The notes below the pieces were generated by a model. That model did no database searches. It was not told the DNA's origin and was given only the letters and a program-made list of their open reading frames with translations. A DNA stretch of 36,777 nucleotides from Xenophilus sp. AP218F (lineage in GTDB: Bacteria; Pseudomonadota; Gammaproteobacteria; Burkholderiales; Chromobacteriaceae): contig NJIE01000035.1 in assembly GCA_002213445.1 (NCBI GenBank), positions 1 through 36,777 on the forward strand. Reading direction: 5' to 3'. The position numbers were made by a program, and so were the translations under genes. Positions 32,251-36,777 of the stretch are shown here, piece after piece. Position 1 is the stretch's first letter; each line of letters starts with the position of its first letter.

Positions 32251-33272
32251 ACTGGCTGGAACGACAGTGGTACCGGCCGCGGCCGGCGCTGACAGCCCTT
32301 CTGGCCCCGCTGGAAGGGCTGTTTGCTCTGGCCTCCGGCTTGCGTCGGCTGGCGTTTCGCCGCGGCTGGCTGGCGTCCGAGCGTCTGCCCGCGCCGGTGG
32401 CGGTGATCGGCAACATCAACGTCGGCGGCGTCGGCAAGACGCCTTTGACGCTGGCCTTGCTGGCCGGCCTGCGAGAGCGCGGGGTGCCGGTAGGAGTGAT
32501 CAGCCGCGGCTACGGCGGCAGCGCGCGGGCGCCGACGCTGGTGCGCGCCGACAGCGCTGCGGCCGAGGTGGGCGACGAGCCCTTGCTGCTGGCCGCCTCC
32601 GGCGCGCCGGTGGTGGTGGGATGCGACCGCGTCGCCGCCGGCCGGCTGCTGCTGCGACTGCATCCGGAAGTGCAGCTGATCCTGGCCGACGACGGCCTGC
32701 AGCATTACCGTCTGGCGCGCGACCTGGAACTGGCGGTGCTGGACGGCCGCCGCGGCGTAGGCAACGGCCATCTGCTGCCGGCGGGGCCGCTGCGAGAGCC
32801 GGTCAGCCGTCTGGCGAAGGTGGACGCGCTGGTGGTCAACGGCGGGCCGCTGCCCGCCGCGCTGACGCTGCCGGCGCAGACGCCGCGTTTCGAGATGCGG
32901 CTGGCGGCCGGCGATTGCTATCGTCTTGACGATCCCGGCCAGACCCGCCCGGCGCGGGATTTCGCCGGCGAACGGGTGACGGCGCTGGCCGGCATCGGCC
33001 ATCCGGAGCGCTTCTTCGCCACCCTGGCCGAGCAGGGGCTGACCCCCCGACGCTGCCTGAGTTTTCCCGATCACCACGCCTTTGCCGCCGCCGATATTCC
33101 GGCGGACGCCGACGCGGTGATCGTCACCGCCAAGGACGCGGTGAAACTGGCCCGCGTGCTTCAGGATGAAGCGCTGCGTGCTAAACTATGGGTTTTGCCG
33201 GTTCAGGCCTCGCTGGTGCCTGATCTGTGCGACTGGATACTAGCCCGCTTGAAGATAAGACATGGACGCTAA
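32247..33272 (+). CDS. lpxK: Tetraacyldisaccharide 4'-kinase
   Basis: This 341-aa inner-membrane-associated kinase phosphorylates the 4' position of the lipid A disaccharide. The N-terminal helix is followed by the P-loop GNINVGGVGKTPLT (Lys64, Thr65), then VISRGYGG, a VGDEPLLLA segment, LILADDGLQHYRL and RDLELAVLDG, all LpxK landmarks. The C-terminal part has FPDHHAF and VIVTAKDAVKL. Length is normal. The last 11 bases overlap the ATG and first codons of the Trm112-like stub, the native gene order (lpxK-trm112-kdsB). Its 3' end is unchanged by the mobile element that begins just behind it. Confidence 0.96.
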   Translation: MNWLERQWYRPRPALTALLAPLEGLFALASGLRRLAFRRGWLASERLPAPVAVIGNINVGGVGKTPLTLALLAGLRERGVPVGVISRGYGGSARAPTLVRADSAAAEVGDEPLLLAASGAPVVVGCDRVAAGRLLLRLHPEVQLILADDGLQHYRLARDLELAVLDGRRGVGNGHLLPAGPLREPVSRLAKVDALVVNGGPLPAALTLPAQTPRFEMRLAAGDCYRLDDPGQTRPARDFAGERVTALAGIGHPERFFATLAEQGLTPRRCLSFPDHHAFAAADIPADADAVIVTAKDAVKLARVLQDEALRAKLWVLPVQASLVPDLCDWILARLKIRHGR

Positions 33273-33303
33273 ACTTAGGGAGTATCCCACGAAAGCCTTG
33301 TAG
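33262..33303 (+). pseudogene. 5' stub of a Trm112-like gene disrupted by integration
   Basis: The ATG at 33262 overlaps lpxK in another frame and starts MDAKL, the usual start of the Trm112/YcaR-like zinc protein encoded behind lpxK. After codon 5 the frame reads REYPTKAL and stops at 33303; the expected LEILVCP motif is missing. The native gene has therefore been separated from its start by the element. If the element carries the same few bases at its far end, the gene may be restored there with an element-supplied upstream region. The Trm112 identity rests on five residues plus gene order, so it is an inference. Confidence 0.65.
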
Positions 33304-33368
33304 ATATTGAAGTTACGCTAATGGCATTTGTGGTGGTTCTGGTAAATGTATGGTAGACTTATGAGGGA

Positions 33369-33386
33369 AATTCGAGGAATTCGAGG
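33369..33386. repeat. Tandem 9-bp direct repeat upstream of the integrase gene
   Basis: AATTCGAGG occurs twice without a gap. It lies about 100 bp inside the putative attL and 90 bp before the integrase gene, a usual position for arm-type integrase sites or a regulator site. Confidence 0.5.
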
Positions 33387-33477
33387 TTCTTCGATGACAT
33401 CTACATACGTCCCTACCTATCGGTAACGACCCTAAAAGCGCCTTAGCGGCTGCTCCAATCGCCAAGGACTTAGCACC

Positions 33478-34881
33478 ATGTCAGCATCTATTACATACCG
33501 CCAAAGCGCCAAGAACGCGGCCACAAAGACGCCCGCGCTTGAGGTGTCCTTACCGCGTGTCCTAGGTGGCAAACGCTGCTGCCTAGGCATTGCGCGCCTT
33601 CCAGTCTTGGAGCATCAAGGCTTCGTAGATCGCTTGAATGCCTACCTGAAAATCACAGCGCTTCGAGTACGTGGGACGCCCGCAGAGGGCTTAGACCACA
33701 TGTCCACAGTTAGGAAGTGGATTGATGAAGAAATGATTAGGGTTCTTCAGTATTCATCCGGTGTAAGTCCTTCAATGCACTTCGAGGCCTACGCGCAGCA
33801 AAGGACGCTAGAGACACTAATGGCCTTGCAGCATCAACAGGTCATGGGAGCGCCCTTGGCGGTCTCTAACGCTCTGCAAGCCGCTGAAGTCCTTCAAGCG
33901 CCCACGGTAGGCGAGCTGGGCAAGAGGTATCTGGCAGAGCTTGAAGCCTCTTCGCTGGCAGGCGGGACGCTAAGGAACAAGAAGCAGATATTTGATAGTG
34001 AAACCGGTGGACTACAGGTGGCCGGTAAGCCCCTTTACGCGGCCTCTACGAGCATTCTAGACGTCACACGCGCCCAGCTAGTCGAATGGCTCAATGAGAC
34101 GCTAGACGGCCTTGCAGATGGCACGAAGAGCAATCGTTATGTAGAGGTGCAGTCTTTCTTCAAGTGGATTGCAGACACTCAGAACATACGAGGCTATATC
34201 AATCCTGCCGTGTCCTTGAAGCCCAAGGCGGGTAAGGCTGCAAAGGCCTCAACGTCTGGTGATTCTTCAAGGCGTTGGACGGATGCGCAGCTCGCAACGA
34301 TTCTACCGGCCACTAAGAGCGATACAGGTGGATGGCTGATTCGTATCATGGCGTACACGGGCCTTCGGATTGATGAAGCCGCCCAGCTGCATAAGGCGGA
34401 CTGCACTCGCATGGTGACGGAGGAAGGGGAAGCCTTCTATTCGCTGACAATCGCAGTTGATGAAGACGGAACAAAGAAGCTCAAGACAGGCGCAGCCGTT
34501 CGGACTGTGATACTTGGAATGCCTCAGCGATATGTCGAAGAGTTCACGGCGTGGCTTGAGGGCGTAGACGGCCATATCTTCCCGAAGCTGAAGCGTAACC
34601 CGATCAAGGGCTATACAGACGCGGCGGCCCATCAAACTAAAAAGATTCTGACGGCCACAGTTCCGGACGCCCGCAGAGGCCAAGCTAACCATTCATTCCG
34701 CCATGCCTTCGTGGACCGCTGCGAGAAATCGAAAATGCCCTTGAAGCTTATCAAGCGCGTAGTAGGCCACTCGCAAGGCGATGACGTTACGCTTGGGGCG
34801 TATACGAGCGACTACACGCCGGAAGCGGTCTACAAGGAATTGAAGGCGGCCGGGATATGGGATGGGCTGCTAGAGGATTGA
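33478..34881 (+). CDS. int: Tyrosine-type site-specific recombinase (integrase)
   Basis: A 467-aa integrase that should insert and excise the element. The N-terminal 140 residues are unusual; a SAM-like core-binding domain covers about 143-250 (TVGELGKRYLAELEASS, then VQSFFKWIADTQNIRGYINPA). The catalytic domain has all expected residues: Arg297 in TGLRIDEAAQL, Lys336, His405 and Arg408 in HSFRHAF, His431 in VVGHSQ, and the nucleophile Tyr442 in LGAYTSD. It appears intact. It is transcribed away from the putative attL at 33262-33276. Codon use is less GC-rich than in the flanking chromosomal genes. No strong ribosome site is seen before the ATG. Confidence 0.95.
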   Translation: MSASITYRQSAKNAATKTPALEVSLPRVLGGKRCCLGIARLPVLEHQGFVDRLNAYLKITALRVRGTPAEGLDHMSTVRKWIDEEMIRVLQYSSGVSPSMHFEAYAQQRTLETLMALQHQQVMGAPLAVSNALQAAEVLQAPTVGELGKRYLAELEASSLAGGTLRNKKQIFDSETGGLQVAGKPLYAASTSILDVTRAQLVEWLNETLDGLADGTKSNRYVEVQSFFKWIADTQNIRGYINPAVSLKPKAGKAAKASTSGDSSRRWTDAQLATILPATKSDTGGWLIRIMAYTGLRIDEAAQLHKADCTRMVTEEGEAFYSLTIAVDEDGTKKLKTGAAVRTVILGMPQRYVEEFTAWLEGVDGHIFPKLKRNPIKGYTDAAAHQTKKILTATVPDARRGQANHSFRHAFVDRCEKSKMPLKLIKRVVGHSQGDDVTLGAYTSDYTPEAVYKELKAAGIWDGLLED

Positions 34882-34955
34882 TAGCGTAAATAATCCCCCC
34901 ATGTCATGTTCCAGACGACATATCAAGATCAGCATTTAAAGATCAAGAATGCTAG

Positions 34956-35333
34956 GTGGGGCATGCCGCTTGGCTTTCTGCCTTAAATTGCGTAAGAGAG
35001 TTCATTGCAGAAATGCATATCCAGCAAGGGGTATTCTCTGTGCTGCCTTACAGGCCATCGAAGCTGTCTTCTGCTAATGCAGCTGGCGAGTATGTTAATA
35101 AAGAATTATTGAAGGCCATCAGCAGTGCGAAGAGCTTCCATGGCCTGCACCACGCTTTTATAAGCCTTTGTAAGCAGCTTGAAGCAAGTGAAGCAATGGT
35201 GAATGAATTCATTGGGAATGAGGCAGGCGACATCGCTACAAGATGTTATGGCAAGAGGTTTGTCGTTGAGGGAGTGCGAGAGCCATCGCAGGGTCTTTGT
35301 GTGTGGGGCTTCGAGTGCCAACCCGTACCATGA
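34956..35333 (+). pseudogene. Decayed C-terminal remnant of a second tyrosine recombinase
   Basis: This 125-codon open frame (start GTG, no ribosome site) resembles the end of a phage integrase catalytic domain. FHGLHHAFISLCKQLE (61-76) corresponds to the FHSFRHTFI motif with Arg replaced by His65. FIGNEAGDIATRCYGK corresponds to the GH..(x)..Y motif with His replaced by Asn88, with Tyr98 still present. The preceding part (PYRPSKLSSANAAGEYVNKELLKA) matches the segment before that motif in phage integrases. The N-terminal half, with the first catalytic Arg, is absent. It does not align with the intact integrase beyond these motifs, so it derives from a different recombinase. Confidence 0.6.
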
Positions 35334-35586
35334 ATCAAGGAAGTATTAAAGTCTCGATGGGTTGCGGCCAAGGTTACGGCTCGGTGTGTGGCGTTCTTCG
35401 GGAGGAGTCATAGGCTGTGTTGGTGGCGTTACTGATGGCTGTGTTCGGGTGAGGTTGTCAGAAGTGAGAATGGAGTTGGTGTGGCATGTAAAAGACCTGA
35501 GAGTAGAGAGTGATCTAAAATTGATTGCTTGAAGGTGGGTTGTGTGCAATGCTGACCTTTCTTAAGTATTAGCTTGGAGATTTATT

Positions 35587-36072
35587 GTGCGTGTAGTCCT
35601 TGTTGGCCTGTTTGGTGCTATCCTGCTGGCTGGTTGTGCCTCTTCCTCTGGGTACGTTAAACAATCAGGCCTTCCAAAACCGAAGCGGCTTCTGGTTGCC
35701 ATGGCGGATGATACCCATGGATGGAATGAGCGTTTTAGAATGGCAATGGAGCAGAAAGGATACGAGGTTGTATTCTCTGATGAAGTGGAGGTGGCCACAA
35801 TATCAAAAACTGCAATGGATGGAACTACAAAGACATCTAGAAATAAAGTAATAGAGGATGAATTGCCGTATAAGCTTGAGGTAAATTATGCGGCTGAGCG
35901 TTATTGGTTCTTATGGTGGGTGGGGTCGTACAATGCACGTCTTAAAGATGTCAGGACTGGAAAAACAATTGCAGCGCATAGTGACAGCTTTACTATGTTA
36001 AGCCCTACGATTGAGTCGACGGCCGACGATATAAATGAGAAGTTACTAAACGGTGTTTTTGTGAGTAAGTAG
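35587..36072 (+). CDS. Small lipoprotein of unknown function
   Basis: A 161-aa protein with a lipoprotein signal (MRVVLVGLFGAILLAGC, lipid-modified Cys17) followed by a soluble domain. The domain has an alternating strand/helix look (RLLVAMADD, FRMAMEQKGYEVVFSDEVEV, YWFLWWVGSYNARLKDVRTG). The start is GTG with GGAG 8 bases upstream. The gene is AT-richer than the chromosome, and 250 bp of unassigned sequence precede it. The pattern 'small lipoprotein plus strand-rich domain' also occurs in defence or surface-exclusion proteins of phages, but no family is recognised. Confidence 0.75.
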   Translation: MRVVLVGLFGAILLAGCASSSGYVKQSGLPKPKRLLVAMADDTHGWNERFRMAMEQKGYEVVFSDEVEVATISKTAMDGTTKTSRNKVIEDELPYKLEVNYAAERYWFLWWVGSYNARLKDVRTGKTIAAHSDSFTMLSPTIESTADDINEKLLNGVFVSK

Positions 36073-36074
36073 GT

Positions 36075-36084
36075 GGGGGGGGGG
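36075..36084 (+). repeat. G10 homopolymer tract
   Basis: Ten G in a row lie between the lipoprotein stop codon and the GTG of the KilA-N gene. Such tracts slip during replication. Here the tract is within the possible leader or ribosome site of the KilA-N gene, so length changes would alter spacing, not reading frame. Confidence 0.85.
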
Positions 36085-36095
36085 CAGCGCCTTGC

Positions 36096-36689
36096 GTGAA
36101 GTTCGAAGGCCCGATAACCGTGAAACGCGGCGCGCGCGCAGCCTGCTTCCTGACCGCTGAAGGCTACATGCTGATAGCGAATACCTTCCAAGGCGCAGAG
36201 CACCAGCGAATCACGACTGAAATGCTCGCCAAGTATTTCGAAATCCCCGCTCAAGGTGGGGCGCAGCAGACCCCGCAAGTCCTCGCCAAGTCCTTCAACG
36301 GCATGGCCTTTGAGTTCCGCGAAGATGGTTACTTCAACATGACCAAGGCGGCGAAGGCTTACGGGAAGCACATGGATAACTTCTGGGCGCTGAAGTCTAC
36401 GAAGCCTTATCTAGCGGCACTTTCCAACTCCCTGAAAATCGGGGAGTTGAATTTGGTGGAGAAACATGAAGGCCACTATGGCGGCACATGGGCGCATCCG
36501 AAGCTGGCTGTGTTCTTCGCCCGCTGGCTGGACGTCAAGTTCGCTGTCTGGTGTGACTCGGTTATCGACAGCCTCTTGCAAGGCTCTACAACCATCAACA
36601 TCAACGTCAGCACCCCGCCTGAAGTCCTGCAAGTGCCGGCGATCGGCGTTGTTGCACAAATCCGCCCGTCCCGCGGCTTGGTAAGATAG
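36096..36689 (+). CDS. KilA-N domain phage protein, 3' end replaced by an IS
   Basis: The open frame gives 197 aa. Residues 74-155 form a KilA-N domain: FREDGYFNMTKAAKAYGKHMDNFW and GGTWAHPKLAVFFARWLDVKFAVWCDSVI. KilA-N is a DNA-binding module of phage regulatory and antirepressor-type proteins. The first 70 residues (with ITTEMLAKYFEI) may be an additional DNA-interaction module of the ORF6N kind, which is uncertain. From about residue 184 the codons lie in the left inverted repeat of the IS at 36645, so the original C-terminus is lost and replaced by about 14 residues ending GLVR. The GTG start is inferred; no strong ribosome site is present. Confidence 0.75.
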   Translation: MKFEGPITVKRGARAACFLTAEGYMLIANTFQGAEHQRITTEMLAKYFEIPAQGGAQQTPQVLAKSFNGMAFEFREDGYFNMTKAAKAYGKHMDNFWALKSTKPYLAALSNSLKIGELNLVEKHEGHYGGTWAHPKLAVFFARWLDVKFAVWCDSVIDSLLQGSTTININVSTPPEVLQVPAIGVVAQIRPSRGLVR

Positions 36690-36777
36690 TGGCATGACCG
36701 AGCCCGCTCCAAAACGCTATCGAACGACCAACTGGAACGCCTACAACCAAGCCCTGATCCAACGCGGCTCTCTGTCC
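36645..36777 (+). mobile_element. IS5-family (IS903-group) insertion sequence, left end
   Basis: GGCGTTGTTGCACAAATC (36645-36662) matches 15 of 18 bases of the IS903 terminal repeat as I recall it (GGCTTTGTTGAATAAATC). A transposase reading frame starts 32 bases later. The IS runs out of the window. IS903-type elements duplicate 9 bp, so the flank CCGGCGATC (36636-36644) should reappear at the other end. Confidence 0.8.
36694..36777 (+). CDS. IS5-family transposase, N-terminal part
   Basis: The last 28 codons of the window are open and begin MTEPAPKRYRTTNWNAYN, followed by ALIQRGSLS. The pattern 'RTTNW..YN.AL..RGSL' is the start of IS5/IS903-group DDE transposases, which catalyse cut-and-paste insertion. 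The catalytic part lies outside the window. It follows the left inverted repeat directly, as usual for these elements. Confidence 0.88.
   Translation, partial: MTEPAPKRYRTTNWNAYNQALIQRGSLS

Larger units (their letters stand above)
33262..36777. mobile_element. Integrated genetic element, left part (attL near 33262-33276)
   Basis: From the start of the Trm112-like gene onward the conserved operon stops and base composition and codon use become visibly less GC-rich, especially after 34880. The segment carries an integrase about 200 bp inside, a decayed recombinase, a lipoprotein and a phage-type KilA-N gene broken by an IS. This is the usual layout of a prophage or integrative island. The crossover is likely within ATGGACGCTAAACTT (33262-33276). 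The right end, the other att copy and any cargo lie beyond the window. Confidence 0.8.

Noticed and set aside
1-36777. CRISPR arrays, tRNA genes and toxin-antitoxin pairs
   Set aside because: No spaced repeat array, no tRNA-like TTCGAATC arm with acceptor stem, and no recognisable small toxin/antitoxin pair were found.

Overview
The window looks like a chromosomal segment of a betaproteobacterium of the order Neisseriales, most like Chromobacterium. It is GC-rich. It carries a secreted GH18 chitinase with a chitin-binding domain, an exbB-exbD-lpxK-(trm112) order typical of Neisseriales, and 5S rRNA of betaproteobacterial type. The species assignment is inference from gene content and order.

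Layout. 1-341: the end of an rRNA operon with two tandem 5S genes and a bidirectional terminator. 362-6595: a DsrE-like protein, a bifunctional proline-catabolic PutA without the DNA-binding domain, a lipoprotein-type branched-chain amino acid binding protein, and a Cys-rich DUF1289/CWC protein. 6646-9033: chitinase (minus strand). 9261-13476: a tight minus-strand operon of HflK-like, HflC-like, divergent NRAMP-like and TerC-like membrane proteins. 13731-18978 (plus): DUF465, a Dcu C4-dicarboxylate transporter, a translationally coupled pair of secreted molybdopterin-oxidoreductase-fold protein and hybrid histidine kinase, DUF1345 and YnfA. 19067-29996 (minus): housekeeping genes ettA, DUF456, ppk, yggX, argA, ctpA, envC and gpmI. 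30101-33272: an ArsR-type regulator, a DUF4442 protein, and the exbB-exbD-lpxK operon.

At 33262 the conserved series breaks. The expected Trm112-like gene, whose ATG overlaps the end of lpxK, survives only as a 13-codon stub. Behind it begins a mobile element with visibly different base composition: an intact tyrosine recombinase, the remnant of a second recombinase, a small lipoprotein, and a KilA-N phage protein whose 3' end is replaced by an IS5-family (IS903-group) insertion sequence that runs out of the window. The element's right end is not in the window.

The most promising little-described units are three: the HflKC/NRAMP/TerC operon, whose transporter has lost the canonical NRAMP metal-site motifs; the secreted molybdopterin-fold protein coupled to a hybrid kinase beside a C4-dicarboxylate transporter; and the integration site at the first codons of the Trm112-like gene. 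Functions are read from motifs and family knowledge; no database search was possible.
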